A DNA stretch of 64,000 nucleotides. It comes from Chara braunii (lineage: Eukaryota; Streptophyta; Charophyceae; Charales; Characeae). Position numbers and translations under genes: made by a program. The notes under the pieces were generated by a model. That model ran no database searches. It saw only the letters and a program-made list of their open reading frames with translations, and was not told where the DNA came from. This document shows, piece by piece, positions 55,194 to 64,000 of the stretch. The stretch covers positions 1,164,061 through 1,228,060 of the forward strand of contig BFEA01000342.1 of assembly GCA_003427395.1 (NCBI GenBank), read 5' to 3'. Numbering within the stretch: position 1 is the first letter of the stretch; every line of letters starts with the position of its first letter.

Positions 55194-55450
55194 AGGCTCG
55201 CTGCACGCGAGGATAAACAATGTGCTAGAGCTGGCCAGCTCAACAGGACTCGGGGCATAGGGGTGGGCCTATTGCACACCTTTAGACACACACCGCTCTC
55301 TGCATGGCTCAGGGACGCTGACGTCAAGTGACATTCAAGAGGAACTGAGTGAAGAGTAGATTTCAAGTGATAAGTTCGGGAAAAATTCCATATTGTCCCT
55401 ATCCACACAAATGATTTTATTTTTACATTTTGATTAGTTAGATGGACAAC

Positions 55451-55555
55451 CATTAACTTCTGACGGACAACATTAGTTAGAACTGCATTAACATCTGACA
55501 GACAACATTAGTTAGAACTGCATTAACATCTGACAGACAACATTAGTTAGAACTG
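55451..55555. repeat. 35-bp repeat, three copies
   Basis: Three tandem units open with CATTAAC(T/A)TCTGAC and close with TTAGTTAGAACTG. The last two units are identical. Confidence 0.92.
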
Positions 55556-55879
55556 TTTTCTGTTCCTTATGCTTCTGTTTGCGGACTAGTCAAAGTAAAA
55601 TAGTTTTGTTTGTAGGAATCTGAACTTACCTGTTAAACCCGAATGTATAGTCTCTGACGCAGCCACCAATTAATTATTTATTTATTTTTAGTTGGTTTGT
55701 GCACTATACTGCGGTAGGCATCCAGAGTGCCCTAGTGCAGACTGTGTATAGTGCTGTAGCTTATGAGTGACAGGGAGGTCCCACAACCGGACGACCGGAT
55801 CTTGTGATCGACTAGACGCTCGATAGCCCACTTGGCCTTAGGACCGGAGGGTGACAAATTTTTGTTCCGCTAGCTTAGG

Positions 55880-57640
55880 GTGAGGCAGCAGCAGCAGAGG
55901 AGAACTACGGCAGCAGAGGCCAGCAGAGCGTCGGCAAGCGAAGCCACTGTTTCAGCAGTCATGGCAACTGCTGCGCAGCAAAGTTCCCAAGCTGGTAGTT
56001 CAGAGTCTGTAGGGTCAATGGTTGCACAGACTCTGAGGCAGTCCACTGGCGTCATGGCGAGCCAGCCGTTAGTGATGACTCTCGCGGAGGTCGCCATACA
56101 GCGAGCTGCCGATCGCGAGGCACAGCTACAGCAGTCTCTAGGAGAGATTAAGGCAGAAAAAGAAAGGATGATTAGAAGAAGAGCCAGGATGCATCGGAGG
56201 CAAGAGGACATCAGTGAGTTAGAGGAGATGGACCCTGCAGAGTTGGAGGATGATGCGAGGACCTTGCTAAGTGTAGTAGAGCTGCAAGATCACCAGATGG
56301 AGATCTTACAGGACATCCAGCAGAATCGGGTTGTGTTAGCAGGGCGAGTGCAGGCGGCACCACCACCGTCCAGGCCTGGTGCCTGGCCCGTTGTACATCC
56401 TCCTCCTTTTGTCCCACTGGTGACTGGGGTATCCCCATATACATCCCCAGCATCGGTCCAGCCCGTTTCCGAAGGTATGCCTTTGACAGGCGGGTTTTCA
56501 GCAGGTCCTAGTGTACAGGTTCCTATACAGTCAGTGTATTTCCAACCTCCGTTGCAGGTTGCCGTAACTGGGCAGCCTGCACAGCCGCAGGGTACACAGC
56601 CCCGGTAGTCAATGCAGCAGCCTGCACCACAGGGTCCACAGCCCGGATTGGTGAAGGTACAACGACAAAGTCGGTGGGTACCAAAGACGGCCATCGCCGC
56701 TCCTAAGCCTTTCACAGGGGATAAGAGAGGCGAAGACCTCAACACTTGGTTGAGGGAAGCCCTTCACAGGGGATAAGAGAGGCGAAGACCTCAACACTTG
56801 GTTGAGGGCAATGCCGATCTACATCAAGTGCAAACTTACCTTGCCGCACGAGGAAGTGCTTGTGGCTGCCTCCTATTTAGAGCAGAGTGCAGCACGATGG
56901 TTGAGTGGTTTAGTGCAGCTACAGGGGTACGATCATTACTTTCGTGCTTGGGCGGTCACCCAAAAACTGGATGACTTTCTCAAGTTGGTGGGAGACAGGT
57001 GGCATGATCCTCGGGAGGCCCAAAAGGCTACTGATGCGATTCTGACACTGCACACGAGGCAGTTTAAGTCAGTAAGGGAAGCCACTGACGCTGTAGAGCG
57101 TCTGATATGTGTCCCTGGGGTGCGCTATGACCCCCAGGTCTTCCTCACCTCCTACCTGAGATGCTTTCCCATGCCTCTCAGGAATCGATTGGCAGGTGAG
57201 GCCAACATCAATATGCACAACTTTCCCTCGTGTAGCAAGAAGGCCCTAGACCTTGAGGCAAAGATAGGGCATGGGCAGACACCCGGATAGTAGGAGAAAG
57301 TCGCTGCCTCCCAACTGGAAGGCGAAGGGTCGCATTATGTTTGTTGATAACGATGGTTCAACCATCGAGTTAGATGACAACTTCCAAGAGGGAGTAGGTT
57401 CAGAGGCAAGCAGCATAGAGGCTTCAGGAGGTGGAGTAGTCGTTGCCATAGCTCAAAAAGGAAAGGCGACCGGTAGACGCCATGGAGGTTCCTGGTCTAG
57501 GAGTCGAGTAGACCCCAATGCTCCTCCATGGGGGAAAGCGGGCCTCATTGAGGGCGGCAGGCTTGTATCCGTTGTGGCCAACATGGCCATAATCAATTCA
57601 AGTGCCGAAATAAGAAGGTGACCGAAAAGATCCCGCCTAC
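55880..57640 (+). pseudogene. Element F gag
   Basis: The first frame (55880-56608) has a Gln-rich start, a Ser/Ala-rich segment, a charged helix (E-K-E-R-M-I-R-R-R-A-R-M-H-R-R-Q) and a Pro/Val/Gln-rich stretch. After a stop, a 53-bp duplication (56709-56810) breaks the frame. The capsid follows (56802-57290: S-Y-L-E-Q-S-A-A-R-W-L-S, W-A-V-T-Q-K-L-D-D-F-L). A perfect CCHC knuckle, C-I-R-C-G-Q-H-G-H-N-Q-F-K-C, lies at 57564-57605, but in a different frame from the open reading around it. Confidence 0.82.
56709..56810. repeat. 53-bp tandem duplication in gag
   Basis: CACAGGGGATAAGAGAGGCG and the following text to GGTTGAGGG occur twice, the second copy starting 53 bases later and shifting the frame. 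Confidence 0.9.
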
Positions 57641-57939
57641 GATGGGGCAGGCATTAAGATCCTCCACTCCTGTTGGTAGCAATGTGGCTAGCACTTCTGG
57701 CACTGCTCCGGGAAACACGTCGGGCCAGTAGCAATAGTAGTTGTTCCTGCTAGGGTCGAGGTGGTGGACACACCCTCACCATCTCGAGAGATGGCCCCAG
57801 CTACTGACTCCATCATCGTCCCGCAAACACGTTTAGACCCATTGACCCTCTGTTCGATGAATGTCTTTGAGTCCTTAGCTAGAGGAGTGGTCTAGATCAG
57901 ACCCGCTAGCTTCTTGGACGGCATTGGTCAAAGCCCCTA

Positions 57940-58275
57940 AGGGTGAGATGTTCATCATTGAGATAGTCATCTGCGGCCGCAAGGCCGAGGCCTATTATGA
58001 CACTTGCTCGACTAGGAACTTCACCAGTCGCGCGTGCGTTGAGAGGTTGCGCTTATAGGGGCGAGTGCAGCGCCTGAGTCTATCTATGGAGTAGACCTGT
58101 GCCAACAAACAGCGCATGGTAGTCGACAACTACCTCCAGGATGTTGAGTGTTGTTTCCCGTACGCGGGAGGGGAATTGAGACATCGTGTCTCATTCCTAG
58201 TGAGCGATGATCTCCCTATGGATATCTTGTTAGGTATGTACTACCTCTCCGTGGCACAACCCCAGTTTGATTAGG
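57940..58275 (+). pseudogene. Element F aspartic protease region
   Basis: It is readable with stops: G-E-M-F-I-I-E-I-V-I, then Y-Y-D-T-C-S-T-R-N-F (active site D-T-C where D-T/S-G is expected) and D-D-L-P-M-D-I-L-L-G-M-Y-Y-L. The Gly-to-Cys change in the catalytic triad and two stop codons would abolish activity. The stretch 57641-57939 is a Pro/Ser/Thr-rich linker without clear domain. Confidence 0.78.
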
Positions 58276-58283
58276 ACCGAAAA

Positions 58284-59192
58284 GTGGTCAAACACACTTT
58301 GCCAGGTGGAGGGACCGCCAGATTACGTAAGTTCAAAGCTAGTAGTCTGATTGAGTTCCACGGATGCATGTGTGCGGCCGCGTTCTATAACTATTATAAG
58401 CAAAATCCGGAGGACGGTACGTATCTAGTCTATGTCTCTGCAGCATGCGAGCCGGTGAAAATGCCGCCGGAGGTAGAGGGAGGAGTTGCCAAGTACCCTG
58501 ATCTATTTGAAGAGCCTACAGGGGTAGTTGAAAGGGAGGTTGTCCATGCGATAGAGATTATCCCAGGGTCTAGCATCCCAAAGGGTAGGATCTATCGGAT
58601 GTCTCTAGGTGAGCTTGATGAGCTTCGCAGGCAACTCAAGGAACTCGTAGAGAAGGGCTGGATCCGGGCGGTGTTTCTCCTTATGGGTCTCCAGTCCTAT
58701 TCGTATCGAAGAAGGAAGGAACACTGAGGATGTGCATTGACTATAGGGGCCTCAATGCCATCACTGTCAAGAACAGAGAGCCCCTACCTCGCATCGATGA
58801 CTTGCTAGATAGAGTGCAAGGGTGTCGGTACTTCAGTAAGATAGATCTGAAGTCCGGATACCATCAGATTGCAATCCGGCCTGAGGATCAACACAAAAAC
58901 GCATTTTTACGGTCTGTACGAGTTTGTAGTGATGCCTTTCGGCCTTTGCAATGCTCCTGGCACCTTTCAGCACGCTATGAATCGGATATTTCGTAACTAC
59001 TTGGATAAGTTTGTCATCGTGTACCTCGATGACATACTTATTTTTAGTAAGACTGTCAAGGAGCACGTTGCGGACTTGGACAAAGTCCTTAGTCTTCTTC
59101 GACAACACAAGTTCAAGATCAACGGTGAGAAATGCGAGTTTGGCCGCACCTGTGTCTCGTACTTGGCCATGAGATTTCCGTGGAGGGATTGA
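58284..59192 (+). pseudogene. Element F reverse transcriptase
   Basis: Three frames carry successive blocks. These are V-V-H-A-I-E-I-I-P-G-S to K-G-W-I-R (58284-58670), [14 protein letters not shown] to [12 protein letters not shown] (58730-58890), and [17 protein letters not shown] then V-Y-L-D-D-I-L-I-F-S-K (58900-59050). Y-L-D-D is intact, but two frameshifts (about 58670 and 58905) separate it from the rest. The D-L-K-S-G-Y palm motif is complete. Confidence 0.85.
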
Positions 59193-59723
59193 AGCCCGAT
59201 GACGCAAAGGTGGCCAACATTCGTGACTGGCCGCGTCCTCAGTCTATGACTGAGATGAGGGCCTTAGGGACTCGCCTTCACACCCCATGGGAGTGGACAG
59301 ACAGGTGTGAGGCTGCTTTCAGACAATTGAAGCATGCGTTGACACACCATGAGGTCTTGAAACTTCCTGATCCTGACAAACCTTTCGTAGTAACTACGGA
59401 TACTAACCAATATGGCATAGGCGTCGTACTTGCGCAGCAAGAGGGGAAAAAGTTAAGGCCAGTAGAGTACAAGTCCAAGAAGATGCCCTCTCAAAAGCTG
59501 GCTAAGTCCACCTATGAGAAGGAGCTCTACCCGATCTACAAAGCGCTCACCCACTGGAGGCCTTGGTCGCTTCTTCTATGTCAGGACTGATCATCAGACC
59601 CTGAGATGGATGAAGACTCAACCGATACTCTCCGACGCTCTGAAGCGTAGGATCGAAGTCATCGAGTAGTAGAAGTTCGAACCCCAGTACATCAAGGGGG
59701 AGTACAACAAAGTTGCTGATGCG
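59132..59723 (+). pseudogene. Element F RNase H
   Basis: It carries V-T-T-D-T-N-Q-Y-G-I-G-V-V-L (about 59392-59430), P-V-E-Y-K-S-K-K-M-P, Y-E-K-E-L-Y-P-I and, after a frameshift near 59570, T-D-H-Q-T-L-R-W-M and V-A-D-A-L-S-S-R-P (about 59710). All four acidic residues can be read, though not in one frame. An expected F-L-G-L-x-x-Y-Y-R segment is missing after 59260, so about 100 bases seem deleted. Confidence 0.82.
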
Positions 59724-60740
59724 TTGTCGAGTAGACCACACTTTCTTGGTGAGCTGGTCACCAAATTTGGGCTTGAGGACAATGTTACTCAGTCTTTGGT
59801 GTATGCCTATCGCGAGGACCTGTTTATGGCCGAGATCATACGCAGACTTGAGGCGAAAGACAAAGAGACTTATGCCGAGTTTGAGTTGGTCAACGGCCTG
59901 CTGTTCCTTGAAAAGACCGGGAATAAGCGTCTGTGTGTTCCTAATAGAGAGTCTTTGCGTAGTTTATTTCTAGGTGAGTGTCATGATGCCACCTGACATT
60001 TTGGTCTCAAGAAAACTGCAGCTAATCTGTTGCAGCGGTTTTGGTGGCCCACAATGATGAGAGATGCCAAACTGTATGTCGAGACTTGTCAAGTTTGTCA
60101 ACGTGACAAGCCCTGAACGCAGACTGCTCTTGGGTTGCTCAAACCCCTTCCGATTCCAGAAAGGCCTGGTGAAAGCCTGTCCATGGACTTTATGGATACG
60201 CTAGTCACCAGCAAGAGTGGCATGAGGTACATCTACGCCATTGTGAATAGATTTAGTAAGTATGCTAGGTTAGTGGCCATGCCGGAAACAGCAAAGACCG
60301 AGTACGTTATCAAGCTATTTAAGGAAAACTGGGTTAGAGACTTTGGCCTGCCGAAGTCTATAATCAGCAACAGGGATGTCCGATTCACCAGTGAATTGTG
60401 GAAGGCCACAGCTGCAGAACAAGGAACGCAGCTGCACATGACATCTGGAAATCATTCAGAGGCAAATGGGCAGGCAGAGCAAATGAACCGCGCTTTTCAA
60501 CACTTGTTGAGGCATTACATTACGCCCAATCAAGTGGACTGGGATGAGAAGCTTGCTCTCATCGCCAGCCTGTATAACAACGCAGTCCATAGTGCCACGG
60601 GAGCAAGTCCAAATAGCCTACTTCTGACGTTCAAACCCAGACTTCCCCTTGACTTTCTGCTACCTGAGAACCGGTCTGCTGCTGCTCCAGGCACTTTGGA
60701 ATTCGCTTATAGACATGAGAATCATATGTAGCACGCAGTA
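59724..60740 (+). pseudogene. Element F integrase
   Basis: The zinc domain spans E-C-H-D-A-T, an in-frame TGA (59994-59996), H-F-G-L-K-K-T and C-Q-V-C-Q-R-D-K-P with a second stop after it. The core frame (60135-60731) has S-M-D-F-M-D-T (first D), I-I-S-N-R-D-V-R-F where S-D-R-D is expected (second catalytic D to N), and N-G-Q-A-E-Q-M-N (E). A TAG closes it at 60729-60731, before the C-terminal domain. Confidence 0.86.
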
Positions 60741-60746
60741 AGGAAC

Positions 60747-61262
60747 ATGCACAAAGCACATGCGGCGATGATCGAATCTGAGAACAAGCACTGCCGACCA
60801 TCTATGTTTCAGGTAGGGGACAGGGTCTGGGTCAAGGCTTCTAAACTGGGACAGGAGCACGGGATTCCCCAAAAGCTCATGCCACAGTACTTTGGACCGT
60901 GGGAGGTTTTAGATATAGTTGTGGATGAACCAGACGGACCTTCATATGTTATTCGGATTCCCGGATATCTTCGCACTTGCCCTGTTTTTCACGCTTCTAA
61001 GCTTGCACCTTTCCAAGAAACTAACCAGTTCCCTTCATGACGCTCAATGATGCCCCCAACCATGGATGGAGAGGTCGACATTGATGAAATCGTGGATCAC
61101 AGAGAAATGCCAGTTCCAAGACTAATCGGCAGGGGACGTCCTCCAAAACCGAAGCTGCAGTACCGAGTCCGGTTCAGACATCGCAATGATCCAACGGAGG
61201 ATAGGTGGTTCACAAGGGGAAAAACTGATTCAAACCGCTCCACAGGTTGTCGCTCACTATGA
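60747..61262 (+). pseudogene. Element F integrase C-terminus and chromodomain-like tail
   Basis: The frame from 60747 carries F-Q-V-G-D-R-V-W-V-K-A-S, Y-F-G-P-W-E-V-L-D and V-F-H-A-S-K-L-A-P-F (the G-P-F/Y module), ending at 61040. The next frame (61047-61262) reads V-D-I-D-E-I-V-D-H-R, K-L-Q-Y-R-V-R-F-R-H and E-D-R-W-F-T-R, a chromodomain-like order almost the same as in element B (35379-35674). Confidence 0.83.
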
Positions 61263-61330
61263 GAAGTCTCTGCAAAAAGGAAAACGCCAGATAATCGAAG
61301 ATTGAACTTCTCAGAGGACTAGCGAAGTAT

Positions 61331-61340
61331 GGAGGAGGGA
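61331..61340 (+). other. Element F polypurine tract
   Basis: GGAGGAGGGA followed by A and then the TG of the 3' LTR. Confidence 0.8.
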
Positions 61341-61341
61341 A

Positions 61342-62341
61342 TGCGAGCCATAGGCCTCAATAAGCCCTACTGGGCCCCTACTTGCAACAGGTCGGCCGCC
61401 CTAAGTGAAGGCAGGCCCGACAGACGACAAGAGGCCTATTTTGACAAGTTCGCAACTGGGGAAAATTCAGGCAGTTGCGCAGCGCCAGTTGGTTGAAGGC
61501 GCCCAGGCCCTGGCCTCCTTTATTGACTGTACCTAAGTCAGGCCCTGGGCGAGATACGCAGCATAGGCCCAACTCAGACAGCGGGCAGTTGGGCCCAGGT
61601 AACTGTCGATGGCCCTGGGCCTGATTCGTTTGGTATGAGGCTCAACCTCCCTNTGGGCCCAGGTAACTGTCGATGGCCCTGGGCCTGATTCGTTTGGTAT
61701 GAGGCTCAACCTCCCTGGGCCTACCGGAAGCTTCTGGGCAGGGACCCAGCACAGCCAGGCTGCACGGAAGTAGGCTGGCCATTTCCATTTATGAAAGGGC
61801 CAGCCTACGCATTCGACATTCGGGCACTGGCTGCTTTGTGCGCAAGCACTGCTGCGCTATCGCCCGCCAGGCTCACGCGCTCACGGGCGAGCTGGAAGGA
61901 GCAGGCAGCCATAGCCGAGTTGCGCAGCTGTATGCTGGATGGGGCGCATGGTGGTCCTTGGGTGCAAGTGGCATCTGTGCGTTGGAGAATGAGGTTGTGA
62001 GTGATACGAGACATACTTGATGCTTGAAGCATGCAGAATTGGCCGAGATCTGTTCGTACTTCGGGGAGCTGTTGACGTCATCAGCGGCATTGTAGAGTAG
62101 GCTAGATATGATCTGCCATCTGTAGTCCAGGCGCCGAGCGCCAGATAGGATATCAACATTGGTTCTTCGTTGATATGATGATGAGACTATTCCAACATTG
62201 TCAATTATGAGCTTTTGGTGTGCTCTTATTTGGTGAAACTCGTGATGCAATTCTGCTTTTGGTTCGAGGTCACGACTATCTTGTCTCATGTGGATGATGT
62301 TGTTTGATTGCTGAAGTTCGCTATTGCTCATCTTCCTCACA
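61342..62341 (+). repeat. Element F 3' LTR
   Basis: It starts TGCGAGCCATAGG and ends TTCCTCACA. It is collinear with 53409-54407, including the 63-bp segment repeated around an N. Confidence 0.88.
61653..61653. other. Single-N join in F 3' LTR
   Basis: It has the same flanking duplication as at 53721, 311 bases from the LTR start. Confidence 0.75.
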
Positions 62342-62402
62342 TTACTATTATTATTATTATTATTATTATTATTGTTATTTTTATTGTTACTGCTATTATT
62401 AT
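62342..62402. repeat. ATT microsatellite
   Basis: (ATT)n with a few substitutions, adjoining the 3' end of element F. The partner repeat is at 53388-53408. Confidence 0.93.
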
Positions 62403-63394
62403 AATTAACTGTCTTTTGAACTCTGTCCTCCTTCGCCACTTCGTGGAAAGAACCAACCGTTCACTTCTGAGTAGCGATTGCAGACTGGTGGCCGAGGTGG
62501 TCAAACCCTTCGCATTCAGTACGTTGCTGGTGAGATCGACTAGGTATGGAATGGCGGGGACCCCAAAAGAGGGGTAACCCGCGGCCGCGTTGGTAGGAGG
62601 CTGATCACCTCCCGTGAAAGGTCATAAGCCCTCTCCTTGTCATCGGATACAGGTACCCGTCACGAGGAGACCAACGACACGTTTTGAGGGGAGGGAAGCG
62701 CCCATTGGTATCCCATTATGTTCGTTTTGTCTTATTTTATTAATTTCTAAATTACAAATTATTAAAATGCAGAATTTCGAAGGCTATTTGAGTCCCTCAT
62801 TTAGAGTGTGCAGATCGCGGTGAGCAGCGACCCTATAAATGGTGAGTGAGATGAGCCTTTGGCTACCGGGGCATTAGCAGCCTCACCACGCTCTTTGTTG
62901 GTGGACTGAGGGGAGAGTTGACAGGCAGTGTGAGCGGGAGACAATCCGTTTGCTTGTGTGTGTGCTGAGTGTTAAGCCCTGGCTATTCTGGAGGTTGGTG
63001 GCCTGGTAACGTACGTTGTTCATCAGAGGGGTTTCGCCCATGGTGCGCAGCAACGGGCAATACGGCTACAGGCCAAGATGCCTCAAGTTCCTCTGGAGGT
63101 GGGAGCGGATGTCCGGAGATGGGCCGATGGTGACCCCCATCTTGGACTACAGCCATTGCAATTAGGAGGCAAGGTTGAAGATAAATGTTGAAGGGGGCAA
63201 AGAGGAGGAAATGAGAACGAACCAAGGGTTACAAGCAGCCATCACGGAAGCCAAGGACCGTGCAGAGACAAGGTGAAGAAGGGACGGGGTCACGGGCGAA
63301 ATGAAGGTCACCGTCTCGTACCTGGAGGGGGAGACCTCGACGGACACGATAGAGAGGGAACAGCGACACCTAGACCGCGACACAGAAGCAGAGA
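62403..63394. other. Unassigned region
   Basis: About 1 kb with no recognisable domain on either strand. It includes an AT-rich part (62725-62775) and GT-rich text near 62950. It may belong to another repeat that continues past the window. Confidence 0.4.
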
Positions 63395-63979
63395 GTGAGG
63401 AAAGTGACTGGGAAGTCTAGAGCAGTCCCGGCATGGGCTAGACCAGTGGCAAAGGGACCACCCGCCGGGCGAGCCTGTGGAGAGTGGTCCAGAGGCCAAC
63501 TCGCGACGACGAGACCAGGTTGCAAAAAAGGACAGACACAATTGAGAGTGAGAGTTAGGAAAAGAAGGTGTGTGTGGAACGCAGACACGAAGAGAGAGAA
63601 CGAGGTCGTCCCCGAGTTTCTTTTCGTTGATGTCACTTACTCGACGAGTACAGGACATCAAGGGTTAGTGACAGTGACATGTGCAACAGGCACGCTCGAG
63701 AGCGAAAAAGGAGAAAGGCTCGAGGGTCAACGAGTGATTGGCTGGTTCACATGTGATCGGGTGGATAGTGCCCTACCAGCGGATGAAGTGTGGGAGCGAG
63801 TGGCGGTGCATGCAGAAGATATGGCTGACGCCAACCGCTTATGCGAGAGTCTGGTCGGTTCAGTCGGTGGACACCATGTTCTCCCTTCTGAGCGAGAGGC
63901 TCCGCGCGCGCGCTCAGGGCAACTAGTACGTGATCAACAAGATACCGTGCTAGCCCTTGCGCTAGTGTTTGGGCTTTAA
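63395..63979 (+). CDS. Unrecognised open reading frame, 194 residues
   Basis: An uninterrupted frame from ATG to TAA near the window end. The first 70 residues are basic and low in hydrophobic residues. The middle (residues 70-140) is more protein-like, with V-P-E-F-L-F-V-D-V-T-Y, G-L-V-T-V-T-C-A-T-G-T-L and R-V-I-G-W-F-T-C-D-R-V. I do not recognise a family. The surrounding DNA is G+C-rich, which favours chance open frames. It could be a fragment of an unlisted repeat, since no intron or promoter signal is evident. Confidence 0.25.
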   Translation: MRKVTGKSRAVPAWARPVAKGPPAGRACGEWSRGQLATTRPGCKKGQTQLRVRVRKRRCVWNADTKRENEVVPEFLFVDVTYSTSTGHQGLVTVTCATGTLESEKGERLEGQRVIGWFTCDRVDSALPADEVWERVAVHAEDMADANRLCESLVGSVGGHHVLPSEREAPRARSGQLVRDQQDTVLALALVFGL

Positions 63980-64000
63980 CCCATTCTGTGTGAGGACAAG

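Larger units (their letters stand above)
54425..55879 (+). other. Element F leader
   Basis: 1.45 kb with no readable domain. It includes the hairpin segment at 55107-55193 and three 35-bp repeats at 55451-55555. Confidence 0.6.
53409..62341 (+). mobile_element. Element F: chromovirus-type Ty3/Gypsy retrotransposon
   Basis: It has paired LTRs of about 1.0 kb (53409-54407 and 61342-62341), an initiator-Met-type primer binding site and a polypurine tract. Between them are gag, protease, RT, RNase H, integrase and a chromodomain-like tail in order. It sits in an ATT microsatellite, which hides the target duplication. Frameshifts, stops and lost catalytic residues make it inactive. Confidence 0.9.

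Noticed and set aside
1-64000. Defence system, biosynthetic cluster or viral genome
   Set aside because: All recognised coding domains belong to Ty3 retrotransposons or to one WD40 gene. No envelope-like protein was recognised.

Overview
This is a eukaryotic, intron-bearing nuclear window made almost entirely of nested long terminal repeat (LTR) retrotransposons of the Ty3/Gypsy type. Two short exons of a cellular WD40-repeat gene lie near 38.4 kb and 41.7 kb on the minus strand. They match my memory of the plant WDR20/CreC-like family, including a W-H-I-C start to the WD repeat and a K-S-Y-Y-G-A-L-L-C-C block. Plant-type primer binding sites and chromodomain-bearing elements fit a streptophyte, and the huge repeat-filled introns would suit a charophyte alga such as Chara. 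That placement is inference. I see no bacterial, organellar, CRISPR, rRNA or tRNA features.

Left part (1-36719): a three-level nest. Element A, an old Ty3 protease-RT fragment, is split at 987/36514 by element B. Element B (988-36513) is a chromovirus with 0.8-1.0 kb LTRs and a 4-bp target duplication GGCT. Element B is itself split near the end of pol by element C (8567-35378, target duplication CCGT). Element C is a minus-strand Ty3 element of about 26.8 kb. Its two LTRs are about 8.0-8.1 kb each, far longer than usual, and it has a tRNA-Asp-type primer binding site. Each C LTR carries a tandem array of small hairpins with a constant ACTTA loop and stems that vary while staying paired. C also has two gag-like regions, one before and one after pol. 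All pol genes here are damaged.

Middle (36720-41960): a possible minus-strand LTR fragment, then the cellular gene. Its two exons are 38338-38425 and 41606-41702, separated by a 3.2 kb intron. A 157-bp tandem duplication in that intron has copied the 3' splice site and the first bases of the downstream exon.

Right part (41875-62341): upstream in the same gene lies an LTR fragment (here called G). Element D (41961-52397, perfect 5-bp target duplication CTAAG) has inserted into it. D's leader holds a probable solo LTR of the F family. Element F (53409-62341) is a further chromovirus that landed in an ATT microsatellite. B, D and F share the primer-binding variant TGGTATCGGAG. B and F also share a leader segment that folds into a hairpin with one compensatory base-pair change. 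The last 1.6 kb (62400-64000) is unassigned and contains one unrecognised 194-residue open frame.

None of the elements looks able to move by itself: each has stops, frameshifts or altered catalytic residues. The assembly also contains four runs of N, three of which (and probably the fourth) are flanked by duplicated sequence that looks like unmerged contig overlap.
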